Counted from the first letter of the stretch, positions 43,450-52,829 are shown. The stretch is 64,000 bases of DNA from Thiothrix sp. (GCF_028714775.1 NZ_JAQTLS010000009.1:62001-126000), one strand, 5' to 3'. The notes: a model not told the origin generated them from the sequence alone. Translations and numbers: made by a program.

Positions 43450-44700
43450 ATGGATCATTTTGAATACCGCAATGGGCAACTGCACGCCGAAAACTCGGCA
43501 GTCGCTGACATTGCCCGCGCCCACGGCACACCCTGCTACATTTATTCCCGCGCCACACTCGAACGCCACTGGCACGCTTTCAACGACGCCTTCGGTGCGC
43601 AGCCGCATCTGGTGTGTTATGCGGTGAAAGCCAACTCTAACCTTGCCATCCTCAACCTGTTTGCACGTTTGGGTTCGGGGTTTGACATCGTATCGGGCGG
43701 TGAATTGGAACGGGTACTGCGGGCAGGCGGCGATCCTAGCAAGGTCGTGTTTTCCGGCGTTGGCAAAAAAGCGGCAGAAATCCGTAAGGCGCTGGAAGTT
43801 GGCATCCGTTGTTTCAACGTCGAATCCGAGGCTGAGCTTGACCGCATCAATGATGTGGCGGGTGCGTTGGGTAAGGTTGCGCCGATCTCTTTGCGTGTCA
43901 ATCCAGACGTGGATGCGCAAACCCATCCCTATATTTCCACCGGCTTGAAAGAAAACAAATTCGGTATCGAAATTAGCCGCGCCGAAGAAGTTTATTTGAA
44001 AGCTGCCGCCATGCCGCATTTGAACGTGGTCGGCATTGACTGCCACATCGGTTCGCAATTGCTGACGCTTTCGCCGTTTATGGATGCCTTGCAACGGGTG
44101 TTGGCATTGGCGGAACGGCTAGCAACGCATGGCGTCAAAGTGCATCATCTCGACATCGGTGGTGGTTTGGGCGTGCGTTACCGCGAAGGGCAGGATGCTC
44201 CCAGCCCGGCGGATTATATGGCACAATTGTTCACCGATGAACGCTTGCGCCAGTACGAAATTTTCGTCGAGCCGGGCAGGGCAATTGCGGCGAATGCGGG
44301 CATTTTGGTGACAGAGGTCGAATTCCTGAAACTGGCGGAATACAAAAACTTCGCGGTAGTCGATGCGGCGATGAACGATTTGATCCGCCCGGCCTTGTAC
44401 AGCGCGTGGCAGGAAATCATCCCAGTTGTGCCGCGTGATGGCGAAACTTCAACCTACGACATCGTGGGGCCAGTGTGCGAAACGGGTGACTTTTTGGGCA
44501 AGGAACGCGACTTGAATATCCAAGCAGGCGACTTGCTGGCGGTGCGTTCGTCTGGCGCGTATGGTTTTACCATGTCCTCCAACTACAACACCCGCACGCG
44601 GGCGGCGGAAGTGATGGTGGATGGCGACGCCGTGCACGTGGTGCGCCAGCGGGAGACACTGGATGATCTGCTGCGCGGTGAGCAGGTTTTGCCTGTGTAA
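43450..44700 (+). CDS. lysA: Diaminopimelate decarboxylase
   Basis: The 416-residue fold-type III PLP enzyme catalyses the last step of lysine synthesis. The PLP lysine lies in LVCYAVKANSNLAIL (near residue 60). Other seen motifs are SGGELERVLRAG, HIGSQLLTLSPF, HLDIGGGLGVRY, FVEPGRAIAANAG and VGPVCETGDFLG with the dimer-site Cys. It follows lptM by three bases. Confidence 0.98.
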   Translation: MDHFEYRNGQLHAENSAVADIARAHGTPCYIYSRATLERHWHAFNDAFGAQPHLVCYAVKANSNLAILNLFARLGSGFDIVSGGELERVLRAGGDPSKVVFSGVGKKAAEIRKALEVGIRCFNVESEAELDRINDVAGALGKVAPISLRVNPDVDAQTHPYISTGLKENKFGIEISRAEEVYLKAAAMPHLNVVGIDCHIGSQLLTLSPFMDALQRVLALAERLATHGVKVHHLDIGGGLGVRYREGQDAPSPADYMAQLFTDERLRQYEIFVEPGRAIAANAGILVTEVEFLKLAEYKNFAVVDAAMNDLIRPALYSAWQEIIPVVPRDGETSTYDIVGPVCETGDFLGKERDLNIQAGDLLAVRSSGAYGFTMSSNYNTRTRAAEVMVDGDAVHVVRQRETLDDLLRGEQVLPV

Positions 44701-44713
44701 TCAGACTCTTGCT

Positions 44714-44740
44714 CCCTTCCTCCCTTGAGGGGGGGAAGGG
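44714..44740. repeat. GC-rich hairpin after lysA
   Basis: CCCTTCCTCCC and GGGGGGAAGGG pair around TTGA(G). There is no T tract on the plus strand, so termination is uncertain. The composition resembles the palindromic repeats at the start of the window, so it may be a degenerate member. It separates lysA from the convergent DUF2330 gene. Confidence 0.4.
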
Positions 44741-44758
44741 CAGGTGATGGATGGGGGA

Positions 44759-46069
44759 TTACTCAGTCCATGACGTTGTACTCGCCACTTTCTTCAGCTT
44801 CGGCAATTGCTTGCGGATTTCATTGATATTCCATCCGGTCATTTTCGCCAAGTTTTTGGCGGCCTCATCTTGTTGTTTCGGCGCGGTTTTGTTTAGGTAT
44901 TCGTTCGCGGCGGGGCAACTGGCTTCGCCTTGCCAAGGGTGGCGGACGATGTAACGCCCTTGGTAGTTTCCGGTATTGCCTGTGGTTTGGAACATCAAAT
45001 CTTCGGGGAAGGTTTCGCGGTCGTAACGCACATGCAAGCGAGTGACGTAAGCATCCGCTGCGCCGCCACCCATATTATTGGCTTCCGGTTTTACCCAGAA
45101 TGCGCCGAGTTCCTGTAATTCCTTGCTGGAAAGTGGGTCAGCCGCGCACGGGTCGCACCAATTCATATCCCAAGCGTATTCGAGGAATACCGCGCCGCCT
45201 TCCTTTTCGACCTGATTGCGGAACATATCGCGGTAGAAATTGGCGAACTGCTTTTTGTCCTTGATGTATTCGGGGATTTCCAAATCGCTGGGTAATTTGA
45301 CGGTACGGTAATTGGTGGTTTCTACCCGTCCCTTAGGTGTCAGTGCATAAATGAACAGGTCTTGCTTGCCAGTGGAGTTCACCGTGCCGAGGCGGATCGG
45401 TAGCATGAAACGTTTTTCGCGGTAATTGACCTGAATTGGGCGCAACTGGGTGAAACCTGTTTTGGAGTATTCCTTGAGGTTAACCTTGGCGATAAAGAAT
45501 TTCATGTTTTGCTTGAGGTAACTGCCGATCACGGGTTCTGCCCCTTGCGGGATTTTGTAACCATTTTCGGTCAGCCAAGTGATCAAGCCGGTGCTTTCCT
45601 GCCCAGATAACACCATGATGTCGTATTCGCCCAGCGTGTATTGCGCCTCAATGGTAACGCCGAGTTCTTTGGCACGGGTTTTCGCTGGGACAGGGGCAGC
45701 CATGGGGGGCGCTGGTGTGGCTTTGCTATACATCATCTGCATACACGGGTCGTCGTCGAAATATTCCACCAGACGCGGCGCGGTGTAAGCATCCAAATGC
45801 TTGATGGTGCTGTTATTGACCAATTTGACCTGTTCTTTTTGCACGACTACGGGCACAGGAATCACCATCGCAAACTCTTTCACATCGCCTTTGAAATCGC
45901 TGCCCATGGTCACGATGCTGCGGTCAGCGTTGCGTGCATATACTACTTGGGAAGATTCATTGAATAGCCCCGTATCAGCTTTGGCAACGTAAAAGCCACA
46001 GAAAGCGGATACGTGTGTGGGCAATAGGCTCGCAGTCAGTAATGCGGCGGCACTGATTATTTTTTTCAT
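44759..46069 (-). CDS. Exported DUF2330 protein
   Basis: The 436-residue product has a signal peptide (KKIISAAALLTASLLPTHVSA) and mature start FCGFYVAKADTGLFNESSQVV, the characteristic opening of DUF2330 proteins. Conserved-looking parts are FAMVIPVPVVVQKEQV, YTLGEYDIMVLSGQES and WDMNWCDPCAADPLSS with clustered Cys. A Pro/Ala-rich insert lies near residue 120. The function of the family is unknown. Its start overlaps the upstream membrane-protein gene by four bases (ATGA), so the two are made together. Confidence 0.82.
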   Translation of the reverse strand: MKKIISAAALLTASLLPTHVSAFCGFYVAKADTGLFNESSQVVYARNADRSIVTMGSDFKGDVKEFAMVIPVPVVVQKEQVKLVNNSTIKHLDAYTAPRLVEYFDDDPCMQMMYSKATPAPPMAAPVPAKTRAKELGVTIEAQYTLGEYDIMVLSGQESTGLITWLTENGYKIPQGAEPVIGSYLKQNMKFFIAKVNLKEYSKTGFTQLRPIQVNYREKRFMLPIRLGTVNSTGKQDLFIYALTPKGRVETTNYRTVKLPSDLEIPEYIKDKKQFANFYRDMFRNQVEKEGGAVFLEYAWDMNWCDPCAADPLSSKELQELGAFWVKPEANNMGGGAADAYVTRLHVRYDRETFPEDLMFQTTGNTGNYQGRYIVRHPWQGEASCPAANEYLNKTAPKQQDEAAKNLAKMTGWNINEIRKQLPKLKKVASTTSWTE

Positions 46070-46881
46070 GGGGTTTCCTCGGGTTTAGTTATCGGCTTTG
46101 ACCATTCAAACGCGGGGTAATTCAGCCAACGATTGAACAAAAACACGCTGGGCGATAAGGCCAGCAGTGCATACAAAAAAGCATTCGGCAGGAATAAACG
46201 GAATTGTAACCACACTGCCAGTAACGCCACGCTGACGCCGAACAATACGCGCCCAAGCGGGTGTGCTGGAGTGGTTTTTGGGTCAGACAGCATGAAAAAA
46301 CTGAACAATAGTAAGGAACCGTTTTGCAGTTGATGCTGCGGAATTGTCCACGGGTCGCCCAGCCACCACGCTTTCAGGAATAACAAGCTGGTGTAAGCCA
46401 GTAAAAAACTCACCGTCGCCAACATAGTGCGCCAGCCGACCAGCCCAACCAAGCCACTGCCCGCGATTAACAGAAACAGCCACAAACCATGTCCCCATTG
46501 CCCCGGTGCTGCCCATACCTCACTGGTCAGGAGCAAGGCTATCACAATCCCAAAATTGGAGGGGTTAAACACATGCTTGCCATCCAAGCGCAGTAAAAAT
46601 TTGCTGGCAATGCCCAAGGCGGCAGCCACGGCAAGCCACAGTGCAGCTTGGGCGTGTAACAGCAGCAACACCGACAAGCTGGTATTCAAGGTACTTAATA
46701 ACAGGTTGGGCAGTTTAAACAGATAGCAAAATAGCCGTTGGGTAAGGAGTGCCGTGCCTATAACAGCGAGGATTTGCTGCCAAGTGATCGGAAATTCCAA
46801 TACCCAGATGCCCCACAGTAGCAAGGTGGTTTGTACTGTGAGCTGGTAATGGCGTGGGTCGAGTCTGCTTAGGTACGACAT
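46066..46881 (-). CDS. NqrB/RnfD-like membrane protein
   Basis: The 271-residue product has about 8-10 hydrophobic helices. Family marks are LLRLDGKHVFNPSNFGIV and FFMLSDPKTTPAHPLGR, corresponding to the NP and DP-T-P segments of NqrB/RnfD. The Ser/Thr-Gly-Ala-Thr motif that carries covalent FMN in those subunits is not seen. No other rnf or nqr gene is nearby, and the only partner is the DUF2330 gene. A separate redox or transport unit is inferred rather than a normal Rnf complex. Confidence 0.72.
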   Translation of the reverse strand: MSYLSRLDPRHYQLTVQTTLLLWGIWVLEFPITWQQILAVIGTALLTQRLFCYLFKLPNLLLSTLNTSLSVLLLLHAQAALWLAVAAALGIASKFLLRLDGKHVFNPSNFGIVIALLLTSEVWAAPGQWGHGLWLFLLIAGSGLVGLVGWRTMLATVSFLLAYTSLLFLKAWWLGDPWTIPQHQLQNGSLLLFSFFMLSDPKTTPAHPLGRVLFGVSVALLAVWLQFRLFLPNAFLYALLALSPSVFLFNRWLNYPAFEWSKPITKPEETP

Positions 46882-46898
46882 AAGGCCGTTGTTGGTTG

Positions 46899-49103
46899 TT
46901 ACTTATGCTGATGAGCATAAACGCCATCCCAGTCTTTGGGTAGGGGGGAATGCTCCAGTTGCGCGATCCGCCGTAAATAAAGTTCTGCCAGTGGGTCATG
47001 GGGTGAGCGTATGAGCAATTGCGCAAACAATTTCGCCGCCCGCGACCACTCGCGGTTCCAGTAATAATGCATGGCGCGTTCGTGCAGCTTCCACAGGTCT
47101 TGTGCCTGCGGGGACAAGTCGGTGCTGAACCCCAAGGGTTGGAACAGCAGTACGGTTTCGTGCTTACCCTTCACCTGTACCCGGTCGATGGTGCGGAACA
47201 CAATGCCTTTGCATTGCCTGCGGGTATGTTCGCTGACCAAAATATCCACGGCGTAAAAGCGTGTCAGCGACTCAATCCGTGCCGCGAGGTTCACTGCGTC
47301 GCCCAGCACGGTGTAAGCGCGACGGTGGTCTGAACCCATATCGCCGACGTTCATGTCGCCGGTATTGATGCCGATCCCCAGTTGCAGCGGGGTAATGCCG
47401 AATTGGCGGAATTCATCGGCACGTTCCACCAACATCTGGCGTAACCCCAGTGCGGCTAATACCGTTTGGCGGGCATGGAGCGGTTCGCGGAGTGGCGCAT
47501 TCCAAAACGCCATCACCATGTCGCCGATGTATTTATCAATCGTGCCATTGTGCTGGAAAATCACTTCCGTCGCGGCATTCAGGTAGCGGTTGAGCAGGTT
47601 TTTCAGCGCTTGCGTATCCATGCGTTCGGCGATGGAGGTGAAATTATGCAGGTCGGCGAACAGCACCGTCATTTCACGCTTTTCGCCGGTAAAACTGACC
47701 GCTTTCGGTTTTGCGAGCATCTGCTGGATGTGTTCCGGCGGCACGTATTGCCCGAACAGGTGTTGCAAACGCTTACGGTCACGGTTTTCATGCAGCAGGT
47801 CGTAAATCACAAACCATCCAGTGATAAACAGGATCAGCAGCAGGGAAGGGATCAGGTCAAGGCGGACGTGTTGGTAGTGCCACATCCAAGCATTGGCGGC
47901 GACGATGACCAGCGCCAAACCGAGACCCATCAGCAGCAAGGAGCGCGGGCCACACAAGGGGAATACTGCCAGCATCAGCGCACTGAGCACCACCAGCCCG
48001 ACCAGTTCCAGCGTCAAGCCCCACGCGGGTTCCCGCAATAGGATGTCGGGGTGCAACAAGCCTTGCAGGGCATGGGCGTGGATGACAACCCCCGGCATGT
48101 CCGCCCGTACTGGGGTACTTTTCAGGTCGCCCAGTAGCAGGGAAGATGTGCCGATCATCACGATTGCCCCTTCCATCGTGTTAGGTTTGAGGCCGCCGCT
48201 GTTGCGCATGATGTCAGTGGCTTTGATGGTCTTGAACGGGTCGGTATCGGCATCATAGGGAATCAGGATTTCCCCTGTCTCATTGGTCGGGATGAAATTC
48301 CCTTTCAGCGTTATCCCGGCGTAAAACGGTTGCCCGCCGATGCTGCCGGGTTGCACTTGCCAATCCTCTTCCAGTTGGTAACGTTGTGCTGCTGCCAATG
48401 CCAGCGAAGGGTAGAGGTAACTGTCGTATTGCAGGAACAAAGGGATGCGCCGCGCTATGCCATCGTCGGTTGCCAGTAAGGTGTTCATGTAACCTTCCGC
48501 TTTGCTGGCCTGTTGCAACAGTGGCACGCTGGTGGAATAGCCAGTTGCTTCCCACGTGTTGATCATGTCCTCGGGAATTTGTTTTTGGCTGACGGGCAGT
48601 GTGCCATTCACCAAATATTCCTGATGGAAGAGGAAGCCCGTTGCCACGTCGTATTGCGCAATGGCGGCGGCAAGCTGGCGGTCAGCATCCGTAATGGGCA
48701 AGTTATTGGCAGACGAAGTGGAGCAAAAATCCGCAGTACAACTGGTGGGAAGTAGTGGGATTGGTTCGGTTTCGCCGAACAATACGTCCAGCACGATCAG
48801 CGTGGGTTCTTGTGCGCCGATGCGCTTGACCAGCTCCGCCACCCGGTCGCGGGGCCAAGGCCAACGGCCTTCGCGTTTCTGGCTGAGTTCGTCAATGTCG
48901 ACGATGATGATCGGCGGCTCTTGTTCTGCGGGCGTAAAACCCTCACCCAGCCGGATACGCAGGTCATAAAGCGCCATTTCAGCGCGATCCAGCACATTCT
49001 CGATGGGGTTGGAGGAGGACACCAGTGCAAACACCAACAAGGCACTGAACAGCAAGCCGATGAGAATTTCAGGGGTATGTTCCCGGTACTTTTGCCATAT
49101 CAT
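46899..49103 (-). CDS. CHASE2-domain adenylate/guanylate cyclase
   Basis: The product has 734 residues from ATG 49103. Order: N-terminal TM helix (LIGLLFSALLVFALV); large CHASE2 periplasmic sensor (YDLRIRLGEG, PPIIIVDIDELSQKREGRWPWPR, FKTIKATDI, GAIVMIGTSS); two to three TM helices (LLVLSALMLAVFPL-type stretches near 395-450); then a class III cyclase domain. The metal Asp residues lie in MTVLFADLHNFTSIAE and the substrate region in DKYIGDMVMAFWNAP, with AYTVLGDAVNLAARIE; the Lys of DKYIGD favours ATP. It is encoded 71 bases downstream of a Crp-family regulator on the same strand, so production and reading of cAMP may be paired. Confidence 0.92.
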   Translation of the reverse strand: MIWQKYREHTPEILIGLLFSALLVFALVSSSNPIENVLDRAEMALYDLRIRLGEGFTPAEQEPPIIIVDIDELSQKREGRWPWPRDRVAELVKRIGAQEPTLIVLDVLFGETEPIPLLPTSCTADFCSTSSANNLPITDADRQLAAAIAQYDVATGFLFHQEYLVNGTLPVSQKQIPEDMINTWEATGYSTSVPLLQQASKAEGYMNTLLATDDGIARRIPLFLQYDSYLYPSLALAAAQRYQLEEDWQVQPGSIGGQPFYAGITLKGNFIPTNETGEILIPYDADTDPFKTIKATDIMRNSGGLKPNTMEGAIVMIGTSSLLLGDLKSTPVRADMPGVVIHAHALQGLLHPDILLREPAWGLTLELVGLVVLSALMLAVFPLCGPRSLLLMGLGLALVIVAANAWMWHYQHVRLDLIPSLLLILFITGWFVIYDLLHENRDRKRLQHLFGQYVPPEHIQQMLAKPKAVSFTGEKREMTVLFADLHNFTSIAERMDTQALKNLLNRYLNAATEVIFQHNGTIDKYIGDMVMAFWNAPLREPLHARQTVLAALGLRQMLVERADEFRQFGITPLQLGIGINTGDMNVGDMGSDHRRAYTVLGDAVNLAARIESLTRFYAVDILVSEHTRRQCKGIVFRTIDRVQVKGKHETVLLFQPLGFSTDLSPQAQDLWKLHERAMHYYWNREWSRAAKLFAQLLIRSPHDPLAELYLRRIAQLEHSPLPKDWDGVYAHQHK

Positions 49104-49174
49104 CGGATAAATGTGGCACATTTTGCGATAAACGGCGACATTAGATTTTGTGCATCGGATAGGCGGTAAGCGGC

Positions 49175-49816
49175 TTACCACCGCATCGGCAGCTTACGCT
49201 CAATCACAATCTGCTTGTTTTCCATACGGATGTACCCACCTTTGCGTAAATCCCCCAGTATGCGGCTGACCATTTCGCGTGAGGAGCCGACCATTTCGGC
49301 GATGTCCTGATGGGTCAGGCGTGGGGTAATCCGGTCTTTTTCATGCAATTCCGCTTCGTTGAGCAATACCCGTGCGACCCGCCCGTACACGTCTAGCGTC
49401 GACAGTGAACAGATGGTGTCATCCATCGCCCGTAAGCGCCGCGCCAAGATACGCAGCATCGGCAATAGGTTTTCTGGGTGGGCATCAATGAAGCGCCGGA
49501 AACTGTCTTGGGTCAGGCACAGCAACCGCGCAGGCTCTACGGTCATGACCGACGCGGAACGTGGTTCGTCATCCAGCAAGCTCAACTCGCCGAAAAAATC
49601 CCCTTTATTGAGGAACGCCAGCAAGGCTTGCCGCCCTTCTTCGTCGGTGACGTAGACCTTCAGGCGGCCTTCGAGAATGATGTACAGCGAATTGCTGCGC
49701 TCGCCTTGGGTCAGGATGATGCTGTTTTTTTCGTAGCGGCATTCGTGTGCCAGTTTGAGCAGATAATCGAGTTGTTCGGTGGGCAAACTTTGGAACAGGG
49801 GGATGTCTGCAAACAT
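49175..49816 (-). CDS. Crp/Fnr-family transcription regulator
   Basis: The 213-residue product has an N-terminal cyclic-nucleotide-binding domain with the phosphate-binding cassette FFGELSLLDDEPRSASV (Arg present), a dimer helix (RILARRLRAMDDT) and a winged-helix HTH (LTHQDIAEMVGSSREMVSRIL). The cassette is of the cAMP-binding type, and no FNR-type Cys cluster is seen. The gene is upstream of and in line with the CHASE2 cyclase, suggesting it senses the nucleotide made by that enzyme. Its own targets are not visible. Confidence 0.93.
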   Translation of the reverse strand: MFADIPLFQSLPTEQLDYLLKLAHECRYEKNSIILTQGERSNSLYIILEGRLKVYVTDEEGRQALLAFLNKGDFFGELSLLDDEPRSASVMTVEPARLLCLTQDSFRRFIDAHPENLLPMLRILARRLRAMDDTICSLSTLDVYGRVARVLLNEAELHEKDRITPRLTHQDIAEMVGSSREMVSRILGDLRKGGYIRMENKQIVIERKLPMRW

Positions 49817-49999
49817 GGGGTTTCCCTTCTAACTTTGGTGTGCTTCAAGTATGGCATGGATTGGGCAAGATGCCATTCAGCCGTGATGTTGGCGCGTTTA
49901 AACGGTTCAAGCGGAGGGATTTTTGGCAGAATGGTCAGGCTGGACTATGCTTTAAGGTGGGTATTGCGAGGTAATCTTAAATCTAAATGGAGTTGATTT

Positions 50000-50332
50000 A
50001 TGCCAGCAGCAGCAACAGGACGTGAGCAAGCAGGCGTTGTACTTTCCAAACGTGGCAAGGTGACAGCAAAGCGAGCAGGTGATGAAGCACGGATTCTCAA
50101 GCGGGGCGACCCGGTTTACCTTGATGAGGCCGTGTATACGGTGAGAGGCGCGAATGTGCAGTTAAAAATGCAAGACCGCAACGTGGTGATGTTGCGTGGC
50201 GGCTGCACATTCCGTGTGAATTTGTACCATCCACGCTATTCCGTGAATGGGCAACGTTACGAGTATGTCGGGGGTGTATTGCGCGAAAGCCGCCGCGATT
50301 CCGTGCCCGCCGGATTAGGCATCACAGGTTAA
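50000..50332 (+). CDS. Small FecR-like domain protein
   Basis: The 110-residue product starts ATG 50000 with GGAG 9 bases upstream. The middle (ARILKRGDPVYLDEAVYTVRGANVQ .. LKMQDRNVVMLRGGCTFRVNLY) follows the repeated-strand pattern of FecR domains, but no signal peptide or TM helix is present, unlike the sigma-regulator FecR proteins. It is isolated between two minus-strand genes. The FecR match is from pattern only, and the role is unknown. Confidence 0.55.
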   Translation: MPAAATGREQAGVVLSKRGKVTAKRAGDEARILKRGDPVYLDEAVYTVRGANVQLKMQDRNVVMLRGGCTFRVNLYHPRYSVNGQRYEYVGGVLRESRRDSVPAGLGITG

Positions 50333-50338
50333 TGCCCG

Positions 50339-51244
50339 TTATTGCAGGCAGCGCTGGAAGCTGTCTGCGGCATTCTGCAACAGCGTGATGTAAGTATTTT
50401 CATCCAATGGCAGTTTCATTCCGAGCGGGTCGATTTCACCCACGTGTATGTTTGTGCCTTCCACCAGCGTTTTGACTAAGGCCGGTGGGAATTGCGGCTC
50501 TTGCAGCAGGCATACTGCCTTTTGTTGTTCAATGATTTGGCGGATGTCATGTACGTGGCGAGCACCCGGCAGGCGGGATACATCCAGCGTTACCGCGCCA
50601 GCAAAAGCCAATCCGTAATGGGTGTCGAAATGTTGCCATGCGTCATGGAAGGCGAGGTAAGGTTTCGCACGTAACGGTTCCAGTTGCTGGCGGATGTGGC
50701 TGTCAGCGGCTTGGATGCGTTGCACAAGCTGCCGCGCATTGACGGCATAGTCGGCTTGGTGCGGCGGGTCAATGGTGGCGAGGGTGCGGGCAATCCCCAT
50801 GCTCATGGCGATGGCATTTTGCGGATTCAGCCAAAGGTGCAAGTCTTCAGTATTCTCCGCTTCGTGTTCGTCATGTCCGCCACGGGAATGCAAATGCTGG
50901 ATGTCAGCGGCGTTGACCAACGCGACCACCTGTGTATTGCCGGATAAGTTTTCCAAGGGTTTACTGAGGAAGGTTTCCAGCCCGTTGCCGATATAAAAGA
51001 TCGCGCTGGCGTTTCCCAATGTGCGCAAATCGGAAGGTTTGAGTGCGTAATGGTGCGGTGATGCGCCATCCGGCAGCAATTGGTGCAGTTCCAGCGCCTC
51101 CGCGTGTTTGCCTGCTACCGCGACGACCAGCGCTTGCACGGGCTTGATGCTGCTGATGACCAGCGGCTTTTCTTGGGTGTGTTGCTGGCAGGATTGCAAA
51201 ACGGGTGCGCACAGCAGCAGGAAAATCGTTAGAATACGGAACAT
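50339..51244 (-). CDS. znuA: Zinc ABC transporter substrate-binding protein ZnuA
   Basis: The 301-residue product has an N-terminal lipoprotein-type signal (FLLLCAPVLQSCQQH). Zinc ligands are expected in SPHHYALKPSDL, DLHLWLNPQNA and AFHDAWQHFDTHYG; the His/Asp/Glu-rich loop HSRGGHDEHEAENTEDLH near the first site is typical of zinc rather than manganese carriers. Divergent from znuCB with only about 30 bases between starts, so both directions share one control region. No clear Zur box is recognised there. Confidence 0.93.
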   Translation of the reverse strand: MFRILTIFLLLCAPVLQSCQQHTQEKPLVISSIKPVQALVVAVAGKHAEALELHQLLPDGASPHHYALKPSDLRTLGNASAIFYIGNGLETFLSKPLENLSGNTQVVALVNAADIQHLHSRGGHDEHEAENTEDLHLWLNPQNAIAMSMGIARTLATIDPPHQADYAVNARQLVQRIQAADSHIRQQLEPLRAKPYLAFHDAWQHFDTHYGLAFAGAVTLDVSRLPGARHVHDIRQIIEQQKAVCLLQEPQFPPALVKTLVEGTNIHVGEIDPLGMKLPLDENTYITLLQNAADSFQRCLQ

Positions 51245-51274
51245 TTTTTCACTCTAAATTGACTATTGGCAGCC

Positions 51275-52048
51275 ATGTCCACCACTTTATTGGCAAAACT
51301 GGAACATATTGGCCTGAGCTTCGGGCAACGTGTGATTTTGCACGATGTCAGCCTTGAAGTGTACCCGGAAAGCGTCGTGACCCTGATTGGCCCGAACGGC
51401 GCGGGGAAATCCACCTTGCTGAAAGTCTTGCTGGGTTTGCAAAAGCCTGCGCAGGGTAAGGTCTGGCAAATGCCCGGTTTGCGCGTGGGTTACGTGCCGC
51501 AACGTTTTCAGATTGACCCTCTGTTACCCTTGACGGTGGAACGTTTCATCGGTTTGACGCCAGTGCGCAGCAGTGTGGCGGTGGTCCAGCAGTGTGCGGA
51601 GGATGTCGGGGTGCAACATTTGCTGGCGCAGCCGGTGCAATCGCTGTCGGGCGGGGAATGGCAGCGGGTATTGCTGGCGCGGGCATTGCTCAATAAGCCG
51701 CAGTTGCTGGTGCTGGACGAACCCGGTCAAGGCGTTGATGTCAGCGGGTTAAGTGAGCTTTACCAACTGATTAACCGCTTGAAACAATCGCATGGTTATG
51801 GGGTGCTGATGGTGTCGCATGACCTGCATTTGGTGATGGCATCCACCGATCAGGTGCTGTGCTTGAACCGCCATATCTGTTGTTCCGGGCAGCCGGAAGC
51901 AGTGTCGCGCCACCCGGAATATTTGCGCTTGTTCGGTGATTCACGCACTGCCGGATTGGCAGTTTATACCCATCACCACGACCATCAGCACGATATGCAC
52001 GGTTGCGTCGTGCCATTACCCGCATCGGGAGGGCATAAGCATGGATGA
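51275..52048 (+). CDS. znuC: Zinc ABC transporter ATPase ZnuC
   Basis: The product has 257 residues from ATG 51275. Walker A GPNGAGKST near residue 40, signature LSGGEWQRVLLARALL, Walker B LLVLDEPGQGVD and the switch His in MVSHDLHLVM are all seen. The C terminus is His-rich (THHHDHQHDMHGC), as in ZnuC proteins, where it may bind zinc and adjust activity. It powers the import of zinc delivered by ZnuA. Its end overlaps znuB by eight bases. Confidence 0.95.
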   Translation: MSTTLLAKLEHIGLSFGQRVILHDVSLEVYPESVVTLIGPNGAGKSTLLKVLLGLQKPAQGKVWQMPGLRVGYVPQRFQIDPLLPLTVERFIGLTPVRSSVAVVQQCAEDVGVQHLLAQPVQSLSGGEWQRVLLARALLNKPQLLVLDEPGQGVDVSGLSELYQLINRLKQSHGYGVLMVSHDLHLVMASTDQVLCLNRHICCSGQPEAVSRHPEYLRLFGDSRTAGLAVYTHHHDHQHDMHGCVVPLPASGGHKHG

Positions 52049-52829
52049 TTTCGTCTGGCGTGCCTTGTTAGCCGGTTTGGCGGTGGTCTTGATGAGCGGG
52101 GTACTGGGCGTATTCCTGCTGTGGCGGCGCATGGCGTATTTCGGTGATACCTTGTCGCATTCTGCCCTTTTAGGGGTGGCGCTTGGCTTGATGACGGGCA
52201 TGAATACCAATCTCTGGGTAATGTTGGTGTGTGCGCTGGTGGCTTTGCTGATGCTGTATGTGCAACACAACCCGGCGTTAGGAAGTGATACCTTACTCGG
52301 CATTATCGGGCATAGCGCCTTGGCCTTGGGGACGGTGGCACTGACTTTCCTGCCAAATGTGCGGGTTGATCTAATGGTTTACCTGTTTGGTGATATTTTA
52401 GCAGTCACGCCCCTCGATATTGGCCTGACATGGGCGTTGGCAGTGGTGGTGGTTGCGGTTATGGTGTGGTTGTGGCGTCCGTTGCTGGCGCTGACTGTCC
52501 ATGCGGAATTGGCGAAAGTCGAAGGTGTGCGGGTGTGGTGGGTCAGTGCAGCTTATATGCTACTGATCGCGCTGATGGTCACGGTTGCCATGAAGGTGGT
52601 CGGTGTGTTGCTGCTGACGGCACTGTTAATTATCCCAGCAGCGACTGCACGACGTTTTGCGCGTACTCCTGAACAAATGGCGTTACTGGCGGTGGTGGTG
52701 GGGGCGTTGGCCTTGTTGGGCGGGATGGGAATGTCCCTGCAATTGGATACCCCAACTGGCCCCAGCATTGTGGTGATGGCGAGTACGCTCTTTATCGTTA
52801 CGCACCTGATTCCTCGGTCAGTATCCTGA
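52041..52829 (+). CDS. znuB: Zinc ABC transporter permease ZnuB
   Basis: The product has 262 residues from ATG 52041 with GGGAGGG upstream. It has about 7-8 TM helices; family marks are WRRMAYFGDTLSHSALLGVALG, GSDTLLGIIGHSALALGTVAL and LLTALLIIPAATARRFARTPEQM. It forms the membrane channel with ZnuC. The small overlap with znuC indicates coupled translation. Confidence 0.95.
   Translation: MDDFVWRALLAGLAVVLMSGVLGVFLLWRRMAYFGDTLSHSALLGVALGLMTGMNTNLWVMLVCALVALLMLYVQHNPALGSDTLLGIIGHSALALGTVALTFLPNVRVDLMVYLFGDILAVTPLDIGLTWALAVVVVAVMVWLWRPLLALTVHAELAKVEGVRVWWVSAAYMLLIALMVTVAMKVVGVLLLTALLIIPAATARRFARTPEQMALLAVVVGALALLGGMGMSLQLDTPTGPSIVVMASTLFIVTHLIPRSVS

Noticed and set aside
46066..46881. A genuine Rnf complex gene rnfD
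   Set aside because: No other rnf genes are nearby and the FMN-attachment motif is not seen, so only a family-level call is made.
51245..51274. Zur operator between znuA and znuC
   Set aside because: The 30-base gap contains no clear palindrome of the usual Zur type, so no site is claimed although zinc control is likely.
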